DNA from: Flavobacteriales bacterium
Lineage (GTDB): Bacteria; Bacteroidota; Bacteroidia; Flavobacteriales; Flavobacteriaceae
Reading direction: 5' to 3'
NCBI GenBank assembly: GCA_024641135.1
Contig: JAHEDS010000002.1
Span: 4,719 to 46,859 of the forward strand
Length of the DNA: 42,141 nucleotides
Part shown: positions 7,169-16,217 of the stretch, in pieces
How positions within the stretch are numbered: position 1 is the stretch's first letter
Layout: the number at the start of each line of letters is the position of its first letter
Made by a program: the position numbers and the translations under genes
The notes under the pieces: model-generated
Database searches by the model: none
What the model saw: only the letters and a program-made list of their open reading frames with translations
What the model was told of the DNA's origin: nothing

Positions 7169-8302
7169 ATGCCATTATTCGACGTTTATCCACTTTACAA
7201 TGTAACTCCTGTAAAAGGCAAAGATATTTTTGTTTACGACGACAAGGGAATTGAATATTTAGATCTTTATGGTGGTCATGCGGTAATTTCTATTGGTCAT
7301 TCGCACCCAAATTATGTAAATGCCATAACTAATCAAGTGTCAAGTCTTGGATTTTATTCCAATGCTATACAAAATCCAATTCAAGTCGAATTAGCAAAAC
7401 GATTAGAAGAAGTATCCGCGTGCAAAGGTTACCAATTGTTTTTATGTAACTCAGGTGCCGAAGCAAATGAAAATGCTTTAAAACTTGCCTCGTTTAAAAC
7501 GAATAAATCTCGTGTTATTGCCTTTAATAATGGGTTTCATGGAAGAACCTCTGCAGCAGTTGCTGTGACAGATAATCCGTCCATTAATGCGCCAATTAAT
7601 CAACAACATAAAGTTACTTTTTTGGAGCTGAATGATATTGATGGTGTTAAAAAAGAGTTGGAAAAAGGCGATGTTTGCGCCGTCATTTTAGAGTTTATTC
7701 AAGGTGTTGGTGGGCTCGATCAAGGAACAAGTGATTTTTTTGAAAAAGTGGATGCTTTATGTAAAGCGAATAACACTTTTTTTATTGCTGATGAGGTTCA
7801 ATCTGGATATGGCCGTTCTGGAAAGTTCTTTGCATTTCAGCATTACAATGTGACTCCAGATGTTATCTCAATTGCCAAAGGCATGGGTAATGGGTTTCCA
7901 GTTGGAGGAATTTTAATTCATCCTAAAATTGAAGCTAAATATGGAATGTTAGGAACTACTTTTGGTGGTAATCATTTGGCTTGTGCAGCTGGATTAGCTG
8001 TTATAAATACGTTAGTAGAAGAGCAATTAATAAAGAATGTTAATTTTATTTCAAATTATTTTATTTCTGAAGCTTCAAAAATTCCGCAAATAAAGAATGT
8101 TAAAGGGAGAGGTTTAATGTTAGGATTGGAATTTGACTTTGATGTTTCAGAACTTAGAAAGAATTTAATTTACCAGCATCATATTTTTACTGGAGGAGCT
8201 TCTAACAAAAAACTAATAAGAATTTTGCCACCGCTTACAATTACAAAAGTTCATGTCGATGCGTTTTTTGTAGCCTTAAAAAATGCGTTATTAAATTTTT
8301 AA
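7169..8302 (+). CDS. argD: N-acetyl/N-succinyl-ornithine aminotransferase (PLP class III)
   Basis: It transaminates the acyl-glutamate semialdehyde to acyl-ornithine. I place the start at ATG 7169 (377 residues, MPLFDVYPLYNVTPVKGKDI), two bases after the proC stop; the upstream in-frame start at 7124 would overlap proC and add a Lys-rich tail absent from the family. Class-III signatures are present: FLCNSGAEANENALK, the ADEVQSGYGRSGKFFAF metal/PLP region, and the Schiff-base Lys in SIAKGMGNGFPVGG. TTFGGNHLACAAGLAVI completes the fold. It is fifth in the operon, with argF' starting one base later. Confidence 0.95.
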   Translation: MPLFDVYPLYNVTPVKGKDIFVYDDKGIEYLDLYGGHAVISIGHSHPNYVNAITNQVSSLGFYSNAIQNPIQVELAKRLEEVSACKGYQLFLCNSGAEANENALKLASFKTNKSRVIAFNNGFHGRTSAAVAVTDNPSINAPINQQHKVTFLELNDIDGVKKELEKGDVCAVILEFIQGVGGLDQGTSDFFEKVDALCKANNTFFIADEVQSGYGRSGKFFAFQHYNVTPDVISIAKGMGNGFPVGGILIHPKIEAKYGMLGTTFGGNHLACAAGLAVINTLVEEQLIKNVNFISNYFISEASKIPQIKNVKGRGLMLGLEFDFDVSELRKNLIYQHHIFTGGASNKKLIRILPPLTITKVHVDAFFVALKNALLNF

Positions 8303-8303
8303 A

Positions 8304-9242
8304 ATGAAGAATTATACTTCCATAAATGATATAGATAACATAGGTGTTTGGATTAAAGAAGCCAAAATGTTAAAAGCAGATCCTTACATTTACAAGGGTT
8401 TAGGTACAAACAAAACGATTGGATTATTCTTTTTTAATGCCTCTTTAAGAACCAGATTAAGTACTCAAAAAGCTGCATTTAATCTCGGTATGAATACCAT
8501 GGTTATGAACGTTTCTGGTGATGCTTGGGGTATTGAATTTGGAGACGGGACCATCATGAACGGAACAACGGCAGAGCACATAAAAGAGGCAGCAGCTGTA
8601 GTTTCACAATATTGCGATATTATTGCAGTAAGAGCATTTCCAACATTATCCGATAAAGAAAAGGATGAAAGTGAGTATATATTAAAATCTTTTATTCAAT
8701 ATGCTACTGTTCCAGTGGTTAGTATGGAAAGTGCTACCGAGCATCCATTGCAGGGATTAGCAGACGCTATTACTATTTCGGAACATTCAATTTCAAAAAG
8801 ACCAAAAGTTGTTTTAAGTTGGGCTCCACATGTTAAATCATTACCTCACGCAGTTGCTAATAGTTTTATTCAATCCATGCAAAAAATGGATGTAGAATTT
8901 ATTATTACACATCCCAAAGGGTATGAGTTAAATCCAAAAATCACTAAAAACACAACGGTTAGTTACAATCAAGAAGAAGCGTTTAAAGATGCTGATTTTG
9001 TTTATGTAAAAAATTGGAGTAGTTATTCAGACTATGGCAAGGTATTAAATACAGACTCCAATTGGATGGTCACCAAAAATAAATTAGGTAACGCTAAATT
9101 TATGCATTGTTTACCTGTAAGAAGGAATCTTATTGTGGAAGATGCGGTTTTAGATGGAGAAAACTCTTTGGTTATAGAACAAGCAAATAATAGGACCTAT
9201 GCGGCACAATTAGTTCTCAAAAAACTTTTAGAAAATGGCTAA
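8304..9242 (+). CDS. argF': N-succinyl-ornithine (or N-acetyl-ornithine) carbamoyltransferase
   Basis: This 312-residue protein transfers the carbamoyl group to acylated ornithine to give acyl-citrulline. The carbamoyl-phosphate loop reads FFNASLRTRLST (residues 43-54), the partner motif HPLQGLAD is present, and the C-terminal FMHCLPVRRN closes the active site. The ...GDAWGIEFGDGT region, with AEHIKEAA, is typical of the acetyl/succinyl-ornithine branch rather than plain ornithine enzymes. Residue 90, the specificity position (Pro in Bacteroides fragilis succinyl enzyme, Glu in Xanthomonas acetyl enzyme), is Ala here, which favours succinyl-ornithine. It overlaps argB by 8 bases. Family is sure; substrate choice is inferred. 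Confidence 0.93.
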   Translation: MKNYTSINDIDNIGVWIKEAKMLKADPYIYKGLGTNKTIGLFFFNASLRTRLSTQKAAFNLGMNTMVMNVSGDAWGIEFGDGTIMNGTTAEHIKEAAAVVSQYCDIIAVRAFPTLSDKEKDESEYILKSFIQYATVPVVSMESATEHPLQGLADAITISEHSISKRPKVVLSWAPHVKSLPHAVANSFIQSMQKMDVEFIITHPKGYELNPKITKNTTVSYNQEEAFKDADFVYVKNWSSYSDYGKVLNTDSNWMVTKNKLGNAKFMHCLPVRRNLIVEDAVLDGENSLVIEQANNRTYAAQLVLKKLLENG

Positions 9243-10017
9243 AGAAAAATTATCCATAGTAAAAATTGGCGGAAATATTATTGAAGATGAAGTGTCTTTA
9301 AAATCTTTTCTTGATCTTTTTTCAAATTTGGAAGGAAAGAAAATTTTAGTGCATGGTGGCGGAAAACGAGCCACTCAAGTGGCTTCAAAATTAGGAATTG
9401 AATCCAAAATGGTTAATGGTAGGCGTATAACTGACGCAGAGACTCTCGAAGTAATTACCATGGTTTATGGAGGTTTAGTAAATAAAAATATAGTGGCACA
9501 ATTGCAGGCATTGCAAGTTGATTCTATTGGATTAACAGGGGCTGATGCTAATAGTATTTATTCAGAAAAAAGACCGATTAAGGACATTGATTATGGGTTT
9601 GTTGGCGACGTAAAAGAAGTGAATTATCAATCTATTGATAAATTAATTCAAGCTGGATTTACACCAGTTTTTTGTGCTATTACTCATAATGGTAAAGGGC
9701 AATTATTAAACACAAATGCAGATACTATTACGTCACAAGTAGCAATAGGTATGAGCCGTCTTTATGATACTACAATTTATTATTGTTTTGAATTGAATGG
9801 GGTTTTAGAAAATATAAATGACAAAAATTCTGTTATTAGATTGATTGATTCAACCATTTATAAGAATCTTCTACAAGATGGAATAATTTCAGATGGGATG
9901 CTTCCAAAACTTGAAAATTGCTTCGATGCTTTAAAAAATGGAGTAAAAGCAATAAACATGGGAAATACGTCTATGCTCACAAAGGAAAATAATAATTTTA
10001 CCACAATAACTTTATAA
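9235..10017 (+). CDS. argB: N-acetyl/N-succinyl-glutamate kinase
   Basis: It phosphorylates acyl-glutamate with ATP. The 260-residue amino-acid kinase fold shows the N-terminal VKIGGNIIED, the glycine-rich loop KILVHGGGKRATQVA with the following GRRITDAETLEVITMVYGG, and NADTITSQVAIGMSR near the nucleotide site. It lacks the N-terminal extension of arginine-inhibited hexameric kinases, so feedback control by arginine at this enzyme is not evident. It starts 8 bases inside argF' and is followed one base later by argE. Confidence 0.95.
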   Translation: MAKEKLSIVKIGGNIIEDEVSLKSFLDLFSNLEGKKILVHGGGKRATQVASKLGIESKMVNGRRITDAETLEVITMVYGGLVNKNIVAQLQALQVDSIGLTGADANSIYSEKRPIKDIDYGFVGDVKEVNYQSIDKLIQAGFTPVFCAITHNGKGQLLNTNADTITSQVAIGMSRLYDTTIYYCFELNGVLENINDKNSVIRLIDSTIYKNLLQDGIISDGMLPKLENCFDALKNGVKAINMGNTSMLTKENNNFTTITL

Positions 10018-10018
10018 T

Positions 10019-11089
10019 ATGACAATAGCTGAGTTAACCAATGATGCAATTTTACTATTAAAACAGTTAATTGAAACCAAGTCATTTTCTTCAGAGGAAG
10101 AACAAACGGCAGGTTTAATTGAAGAATGGTTTAAGCGTCATAATGTCAATTATAGAAGGACAAAAAATAATGTCTGGGCTATAAACAAAAACTTTGATGC
10201 TAGCAAACCAACCTTATTACTTAATTCACATCATGATACCGTAAAACCTAATTCAGCTTACTCAAAAGATCCATTTAAAGCCATTGTTGACGAAGGCAAA
10301 TTATTTGGGCTTGGTAGTAATGATGCCGGAGGTTGTTTAGTGTCTCTTTTAGCTGTGTTTATCTATTTTTATAATAAAACTGATTTAAAATATAATTTGG
10401 TTATTGTTGCCTCTGCCGAAGAAGAAAGTAGTGGTCCAAATGGATTAAATAGTATGCTATCAATTATTCCAAAAGTTGATGTGGCAATTGTTGGAGAACC
10501 TACCTTAATGAATTTAGCCATTGCAGAAAAAGGGCTTGTAGTATTTGATGCAAAAGTTACAGGTACTCCAAGTCATGCTGCACATCCAAATGAGAATAAT
10601 TGTATTTATAATACGATTGAAGTTTTGCAATGGTTTAAAGACTTTAAGTTTGAAAAAACTTCAGAAGTATTGGGTGATGTTAAATTAACTGTGACACAGA
10701 TTAAAGCTGGTAAGCAGCATAATGCAGTACCTGCAGAGGTTGATTTAGTGATTGATGTTCGAGTGAATGATAAATATTCCAATCGAGAAATTGTTGAAAT
10801 TTTACAAAAAAAATCACCATGTAGCAGTATTATACCAAGAAGTTTAAGATTAAATTCATCTTCTATTCCTGCCAATCATGAATTGGTAAAAGCAGGAATA
10901 GCTATTGGCAGAAGCACTTATGGTTCGCCTACATTATCAGATCAAGCAGTGTTAACATGTCCTTCATTAAAATTAGGGCCAGGAGATAGCACACGTTCTC
11001 ATTCAGCAGATGAATTTATATATATCAATGAAATTGAAGAAGGTATTAAAATTTATATTGAATTATTGAATAAAGTGGTGACAAAGTAA
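10019..11089 (+). CDS. argE: M20-family acyl-citrulline/acyl-ornithine deacylase
   Basis: This 356-residue M20 zinc aminoacylase has the metal-binding motifs LLLNSHHDTVKP (His and catalytic Asp), GLGSNDAGGCLVSL (bridging Asp) and ASAEEESSGPNG (catalytic Glu-Glu). Further ligands lie near IVGEPTLMN and the C-terminal SHSADEFI. The dimerisation domain sits between, around AKVTGTPSHAAHP. Because the pathway has an acyl-ornithine transcarbamylase, the likely substrate is N-acyl-citrulline, so it releases citrulline for ArgG. It starts one base after the argB stop, and argH follows after a 38-base gap. Confidence 0.92.
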   Translation: MTIAELTNDAILLLKQLIETKSFSSEEEQTAGLIEEWFKRHNVNYRRTKNNVWAINKNFDASKPTLLLNSHHDTVKPNSAYSKDPFKAIVDEGKLFGLGSNDAGGCLVSLLAVFIYFYNKTDLKYNLVIVASAEEESSGPNGLNSMLSIIPKVDVAIVGEPTLMNLAIAEKGLVVFDAKVTGTPSHAAHPNENNCIYNTIEVLQWFKDFKFEKTSEVLGDVKLTVTQIKAGKQHNAVPAEVDLVIDVRVNDKYSNREIVEILQKKSPCSSIIPRSLRLNSSSIPANHELVKAGIAIGRSTYGSPTLSDQAVLTCPSLKLGPGDSTRSHSADEFIYINEIEEGIKIYIELLNKVVTK

Positions 11090-11127
11090 TTCAAAATCGA
11101 TAGTAATAATTTAAAATAGTTGGAAAA

Positions 11128-12402
11128 ATGAAACTTTGGGATAAAGGTATATCAATAGATAATAAGATTGAGCAATTTACGGTGGGTAACGATAGAGAAA
11201 TTGATATTCATATTGCAAAATACGATGTTATTGCATCCAGAGCACATGCTAAAATGCTACAAAAAGTTGGGATTCTCACCGCAAATGAGTTAGTAGATTT
11301 ATTAAGAGGTTTAAAGAATATTGAATCACAAATTGAAAACAATACGTTTGTTATTGAATCTCAGTTTGAAGATGTGCATTCCAAAATTGAATTTGAATTA
11401 ACAAAAACGTTAGGTGAGGTTGGAAAAAAGATTCATACGGCTCGTTCAAGAAATGACCAGGTTTTAGTTGCACTGCATTTATATTACAAGGAAAATTTAG
11501 GGCTTATAAAGGAAAAAACCAAAACCTTTTTTGAAAGCTTGTTAACTTTAGCCGAAACCCATAAAGATAAGGTTCTTCCTGGTTACACTCACTTGCAAGT
11601 GGCTATGCCATCTTCATTTGGATTATGGTTTTCGGCGTATGCCGAATTAATGATTGATGATGTTTATTTGTTAAATGCAGCTATTCAAACGGTTGATCAA
11701 AATCCATTAGGTTCGGCTGCAGGTTATGGAAGTTCATTTCCTATAGATAGAGAATTAACTACCAAAGACATGAATTTTTCAACTTTAAAGTACAATGTGG
11801 TCGCGGCTCAAATGAGCCGGGGTAAGAGTGAGCGTACGATTGCTGTTAGTTTAGGTAGTTTGTGTAATACAATGTCTCGTTTTGCTATGGATATATGCTT
11901 GTATATGAGTCAGAATTTTGGGTTTATATCTTTTCCTGATGCACTTACAACCGGTAGCAGTATTATGCCACATAAAAAGAATCCAGACGTATTTGAGCTC
12001 ATTAGAGGAAAATGCAACAAAATACAAGCATTACAAACAGAAATGATTTTAATAACCAACAATTTGCCAAGTGGATATCATAGAGATTTTCAGTTATTAA
12101 AGGAACATATGATTGCTGCTTTTGAGGAGGTAAAAGATATTCTCGATATTTTCAATTACTCTATTCAACAAATAATTATAAAGGATATTGATATACATAA
12201 TGATTTGTATAAATACCTCTTCACTGTAGATAATATTAATACGTTAGTGATTGAGGGGCAAAGTTTTAGAGAAGCGTATCAAAAAATTGGGGGACAAGTA
12301 CAAGATGGCACTTATATTCCAGATACTTCAAAAAAGCACACCCATGTTGGTAGTATGAATAATTTATGTTTAAATAACATTCGAAAGAAGTTTCCTGAAT
12401 AA
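11128..12402 (+). CDS. argH: Argininosuccinate lyase
   Basis: It splits argininosuccinate into arginine and fumarate and is the last gene of the operon. The 424-residue length is slightly short of the usual ~460, a common trait in Bacteroidota. Superfamily motifs are present: HTARSRNDQVLVALHLY (residues ~108-124), LPGYTHLQVAMP with the catalytic His, and the signature loop TTGSSIMPHKKNPDVFELIRG. The 38-base gap from argE has no evident terminator. Confidence 0.96.
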   Translation: MKLWDKGISIDNKIEQFTVGNDREIDIHIAKYDVIASRAHAKMLQKVGILTANELVDLLRGLKNIESQIENNTFVIESQFEDVHSKIEFELTKTLGEVGKKIHTARSRNDQVLVALHLYYKENLGLIKEKTKTFFESLLTLAETHKDKVLPGYTHLQVAMPSSFGLWFSAYAELMIDDVYLLNAAIQTVDQNPLGSAAGYGSSFPIDRELTTKDMNFSTLKYNVVAAQMSRGKSERTIAVSLGSLCNTMSRFAMDICLYMSQNFGFISFPDALTTGSSIMPHKKNPDVFELIRGKCNKIQALQTEMILITNNLPSGYHRDFQLLKEHMIAAFEEVKDILDIFNYSIQQIIIKDIDIHNDLYKYLFTVDNINTLVIEGQSFREAYQKIGGQVQDGTYIPDTSKKHTHVGSMNNLCLNNIRKKFPE

Positions 12403-12454
12403 TTGATTTTGAAGTGAATTAGTTTTAAATTGTTGTCTAATTAAAAAACTAATC

Positions 12455-13324
12455 ATGAATCAGATTCTTAAAAAACTAGTTGTTTATACATGGTTTCTAA
12501 CTTTACCTACAATTGCTCAAACAGGAAAAGTATTTGATAAATTATCTCATACAAGTAAAATTCTAAAAACTGAACGTCATTTTTCTGTTTATCTACCTCC
12601 AGATTATGAGATTTCAGAAAGAAGTTATCCTGTTTTATATTTGCTTCATGGAGCTGGTGACGACCAGACTGGTTGGGTACAGTTTGGTGAAGTTTTAAGA
12701 ATAACAGATAATGCTATCAAAGAAGGGACTGCTACCCCCATGATAATTATAATGCCAGATGCCTTCACCAACAGAATGGGTTATTTTAATGATATTAGAG
12801 GTGATTGGAATTACGAAGATTATTTTTTTAACGAGTTCATGCCGTATGTTGAGAAAACATATCGAATCAAATCCCAAAAGCGATATAGAGCGATCGCCGG
12901 ATTGTCTATGGGCGGTGGAGGTTCATTTATTTATGCATTGCGTCACCCGGAATTGTTCTCTTCAGCCTGTCCGTTAAGTGCATATATTGGTCCTAAATCG
13001 GTTAAAGAGGTCCAGGATTTTACAAAAAACTTTATGAATTATGAAGTGGATGAAATAAAAGCGCAAAATTATTTTCCAAATCATAATGTTCTTTCACTAA
13101 TTGAGAATATGACTAAAGAACAAATGGAATCTGTTAGATGGTATATTGACTGTGGAGATGACGATTTTCTTTTTGAGGGGAATAGTTTGGTCCATATCGC
13201 TTTACGTAAAAAAAATGTAAGTCACGAGTTTCGAATTAGGGACGGTGGTCATACCTGGACGTATTGGAGAGACTCACTACCGGTAGTCCTTAAATTCATT
13301 TCAGATGCTTTTCATCAGTATTAA
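12455..13324 (+). CDS. Secreted esterase D-like alpha/beta hydrolase
   Basis: This 289-residue protein has a signal peptide (KKLVVYTWFLTLPTIAQ, cleavage after TIAQ). The fold is that of the esterase/Fes/acetyl-xylan-esterase group: SVYLPPDYEISERSYPVLYLLHG near the N-terminus, the oxyanion HGAGDDQTGWVQFG, the nucleophile elbow IAGLSMGGGGSFIYAL (Ser about residue 152), an acid near CGDDDFLF, and the C-terminal catalytic His in RDGGHTWTYW. It is likely exported to the periplasm or outside. It follows argH at 53 bases, and the acyltransferase gene is 33 bases downstream. Substrate (sugar ester or other) cannot be told. Confidence 0.85.
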   Translation: MNQILKKLVVYTWFLTLPTIAQTGKVFDKLSHTSKILKTERHFSVYLPPDYEISERSYPVLYLLHGAGDDQTGWVQFGEVLRITDNAIKEGTATPMIIIMPDAFTNRMGYFNDIRGDWNYEDYFFNEFMPYVEKTYRIKSQKRYRAIAGLSMGGGGSFIYALRHPELFSSACPLSAYIGPKSVKEVQDFTKNFMNYEVDEIKAQNYFPNHNVLSLIENMTKEQMESVRWYIDCGDDDFLFEGNSLVHIALRKKNVSHEFRIRDGGHTWTYWRDSLPVVLKFISDAFHQY

Positions 13325-13357
13325 AAATTAAATTAAAAGTTGATTCAATTAGATTCA

Positions 13358-14431
13358 ATGGGAGTTAAAGACTCTGAATTTTTAGGTTATTTGCATAGTT
13401 TTCGAGGCGTGGCAATTTTAAAAATTGTATTAGGACATGCTGTGGCTGCTGCTTGTATAGGGGCTTTTGGAGTTTTTGATGTGTCAAATCCCGTACTTAT
13501 GATTAGTGAGATATTCTATCATGACAGTACGCTTTACTTTGCTATTATTTCAGGATTATTATTTTCAAAGGTTTTAAAACCTAAAGGATATTTAAAATTT
13601 TATAAAAGCAAGCTTAAAAATATTTTATTGCCTTATATATTTTTTACGCTTGTTCTTACTTTTTTCAAAATAAACTTTGATTATTTTTCAGGCTTTCAAC
13701 AAGGTTTAGAAAAATTTCTATCTGATGCGTGGGTAAATTTCATCTATGGGAAAGCCAACTTTGCCTTATGGTATATTCCAGTTTTAATATTTCTTTATTT
13801 AGTAACTCCAATTTTGGAATATCTTCAAAAGACAAATAGAATAACCAAAACCATATTCCTAATAATAATTTTTGTACCACTTTTTATTTCGCGTATTCAG
13901 GTTCTTGATGAATATAATTTAAGAATTGAAACCATGATATATTTTACGGGTGCTTATGCGTTAGGTATGTTTTTAGGTGCAGATTTGAATAAAAATTTAA
14001 TTCTTTTAAAAAAATACAGAAGACAGTTTATTCTAATAGCTATTATAAGTACGGTTTGCTTATTTTATCTCTATATTTTTGATATTGATTTGATTAGTAT
14101 TATTTCTCTAAAAGAAACCGTTTTTTATGTACAAAAAATAAGCTTTGCATTTCTTATTATTTTAATGTTTAAGAAACTTGAAGCTAAACAACCAATTTGG
14201 TTGAACCCTTTTGCCAGAGATTCTTTCTCAATATATTTTATCCATGGGTCTATTTTATATGCAATATCTCCTTTTTTTCTGTTCATTATTGGGGCAAAAC
14301 AGATAGCTCCTTTTAATATTATTATTGGAGCACTAATTCTTTTTGCTCTGGTATTATTTATATGTGCCTCAATTGTAATGGTTTCAAGAAAGATTTTTGG
14401 TAAACATTCTAGGATGATTGTAGGTGCTTAA
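13358..14431 (+). CDS. Acyltransferase family 3 membrane protein
   Basis: This integral-membrane protein of ~357 residues has about ten hydrophobic helices. It shows the acyltransferase-3 opening HSFRGVAILKIVLGHAVAAA, with the conserved Arg in the first segment and a His in helix 1, then LYFAIISGLLFSKV and a C-terminal FSIYFIHGSILYAI. Such proteins acylate exported sugars or glycans at the inner membrane. Start choice: ATG 13358 gives the usual short N-terminal lead; a TTG at 13340 is also in frame. Which molecule it acylates is unknown. It sits next to an exported esterase, so a paired acylation/deacylation role is conceivable but unproven. Confidence 0.8.
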   Translation: MGVKDSEFLGYLHSFRGVAILKIVLGHAVAAACIGAFGVFDVSNPVLMISEIFYHDSTLYFAIISGLLFSKVLKPKGYLKFYKSKLKNILLPYIFFTLVLTFFKINFDYFSGFQQGLEKFLSDAWVNFIYGKANFALWYIPVLIFLYLVTPILEYLQKTNRITKTIFLIIIFVPLFISRIQVLDEYNLRIETMIYFTGAYALGMFLGADLNKNLILLKKYRRQFILIAIISTVCLFYLYIFDIDLISIISLKETVFYVQKISFAFLIILMFKKLEAKQPIWLNPFARDSFSIYFIHGSILYAISPFFLFIIGAKQIAPFNIIIGALILFALVLFICASIVMVSRKIFGKHSRMIVGA

Positions 14432-14566
14432 ATTGTTAAAAAAATTAATTAAATTTTTTCTAATCTCAAAAATATTACTTTTAAAAAAATCTGTGGTAAT
14501 AAGAGGTTTTCTTATTAACCAATACTGTATTTAACAGAAAAAATCAGCTAAACCAATAAAATTATT

Positions 14567-14995
14567 ATGGCACTTATTGAACAAATTAAAAAGAATCAAA
14601 TTTTGGCAATCACTATTGGATTAGTGTATTTATGGTTTGGAGGATTGAAATTTTTTAATCACTTAAGCCCCGCCGAAGATCTTGCTAAAACTACAATTGA
14701 TGTTTTAACTTTTGGACTAATTTCATCTAAAATATCAATCATCCTACTAGCAATTTGGGAAACTATAATTGGTGTTCTATTAATATTAAATATTTATAGG
14801 AAGCCGGTTATTATTTTAGCCATTATTCATTTAGTATTTACTTTTACGCCGTTTTTGTTTTTTCCAAACCTGTCTTTTAATAATTCCCCATTAGTATTTA
14901 CATTACTAGGTCAGTATATTTTTAAAAATATAATTATTATTGGAGCCCTTTTAACTTTATACAAGCAATCCCATATAGGAAAGCGTTATATTTAA
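14567..14995 (+). CDS. DoxX-like small membrane protein
   Basis: This 142-residue protein has four predicted membrane helices (residues ~12-30, 50-75, 80-100, 110-132) and the pattern ITIGLVYLWFGGLKFF, resembling DoxX/DUF417-type proteins. No enzymatic residues can be assigned. It stands alone after a 135-base gap. That gap holds an inverted repeat at 14495-14520 (GGTAATAAGA with TCTTATTAACC) lacking a T tract, and no clear promoter. A terminator follows the gene. The family call is by hydrophobic pattern only. Confidence 0.6.
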   Translation: MALIEQIKKNQILAITIGLVYLWFGGLKFFNHLSPAEDLAKTTIDVLTFGLISSKISIILLAIWETIIGVLLILNIYRKPVIILAIIHLVFTFTPFLFFPNLSFNNSPLVFTLLGQYIFKNIIIIGALLTLYKQSHIGKRYI

Positions 14996-14999
14996 AATA

Positions 15000-15027
15000 A
15001 AAAAGAGCATTTAGAAATGCCCTTTTT
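15000..15027. terminator. Probable bidirectional terminator between the DoxX-like gene and leuB
   Basis: The near-perfect stem AAAAAGAGCATTT/AAATGCCCTTTTT, with one A/C mismatch, has A and T runs at both ends. It can end transcription from the DoxX-like gene (plus) and from leuA-leuB (minus), which converge here. Confidence 0.75.
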
Positions 15028-15069
15028 AAAATCCGTTGGTTTTAATTTGTTTGTGACTAATTCAAATAA

Positions 15070-16191
15070 TTAAATAATAGTGGATTGGCCTAGATGTATA
15101 TTTCTGAAATTTAAGTTTGTTTCTTCAGGGTTATTAATAAAATCTTCTATAAAATCACCAACCTTACTTGTCGAGATATTGTCATATCTCGTGTTTAAAT
15201 CTGGGGTAGTAATATGAAGTTTTAAAGATTTATCAATAGCTTTTCTTATCAATGCTGCTTCATCTAATAATCCAAAATGGTCTAGCATCATAGCTCCTGA
15301 TAAAATTGAAGCAATTGGATTTGCAATACCTTTATCAGTTGCTTTTGAATATGATCCGTGAATTGGATCGAACATTGCATATTTTGGTCCTAATGAGGCG
15401 GAGGCTAATAATCCTATGGACCCAACAATCACCCCAGCTTCTTCCGAAAGGATATCACCAAACATGTTTTCGGTTAGAATAACATCAAATTGTCTTGGAT
15501 TCATGACAAGTTGTTTCGCTGCATTATCAATATATAAGAAATCTAAATCAACATTTGGGTATTCAGGGGCGATTTCCAGTACTATTTTACGCCAAAGTTT
15601 TGAGCTTTCAAGAACATTAGCTTTATCTACTAATGTAAGTTTACGTTTTTTTCTTGATTGAGCAGCTTTAAAGGCTAAGTGCGTTATTCTTTCTATCTCA
15701 AAACGATTATAAGTGCAAATATCGGATGCGATTTGTTCATCTTCATTCAGTGTTTTTTCTCCAAAATAAATACCACTCGTTGTCTCACGGTAAATTAGAA
15801 TATCTGTGTCTTTAATAAATTTTTTCTTTAAAGAGGATTTTTCCAATAAATCTTCATAGGCAATTACAGGCCTAATGTTTGCAAATAAATCGAGTTCTTT
15901 TCTTAATTTTAATAGACCTTGTTCTGGTCTAATTTTGGATTCCACATCAAATTTATATTTAGGATCTCCAATCGCTCCAAAAAGAATAGCATCTGCATTT
16001 TTGCAGAGTTCCAAGGTTTTTTCAGGTAATGAATGCCCTGTTTTTGCAATAGCTGCACCACCAATTAAACCATATTCAAAAGTGAAAATATGGCCAAATT
16101 CCATGGCAATAGCTTTTAAAACTTTTACAGCTTGGGCAGTAACTTCTGGTCCAATGCCATCACCTGGTAAAACGGCAATATGTAGTTTCAT
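15070..16191 (-). CDS. leuB: 3-isopropylmalate dehydrogenase
   Basis: This NAD-dependent oxidative decarboxylase acts in leucine synthesis. The 373-residue protein begins MKLHIAVLPGDGIGPEVTAQ, has the substrate region LLKLRKELDLFANIRP, the metal/substrate segment TLVDKANVLESSKLW, the NAD loop PIHGSYSKATDKGIANP, and DVILTENMFGDILSEEAG. It is downstream of leuA with a 26-base gap, one operon on the minus strand. leuC and leuD are not in the window. Confidence 0.96.
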   Translation of the reverse strand: MKLHIAVLPGDGIGPEVTAQAVKVLKAIAMEFGHIFTFEYGLIGGAAIAKTGHSLPEKTLELCKNADAILFGAIGDPKYKFDVESKIRPEQGLLKLRKELDLFANIRPVIAYEDLLEKSSLKKKFIKDTDILIYRETTSGIYFGEKTLNEDEQIASDICTYNRFEIERITHLAFKAAQSRKKRKLTLVDKANVLESSKLWRKIVLEIAPEYPNVDLDFLYIDNAAKQLVMNPRQFDVILTENMFGDILSEEAGVIVGSIGLLASASLGPKYAMFDPIHGSYSKATDKGIANPIASILSGAMMLDHFGLLDEAALIRKAIDKSLKLHITTPDLNTRYDNISTSKVGDFIEDFINNPEETNLNFRNIHLGQSTII

Positions 16192-16217
16192 TTACTTATT
16201 ATTAATTAATAGCAAAG

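Noticed and set aside
14495-14520. Inverted repeat GGTAATAAGA/TCTTATTAACC ahead of the DoxX-like gene as a terminator
   Set aside because: It has no T tract on the plus strand and a bulge in the stem; could be an operator or chance, so noted only in the gene entry.
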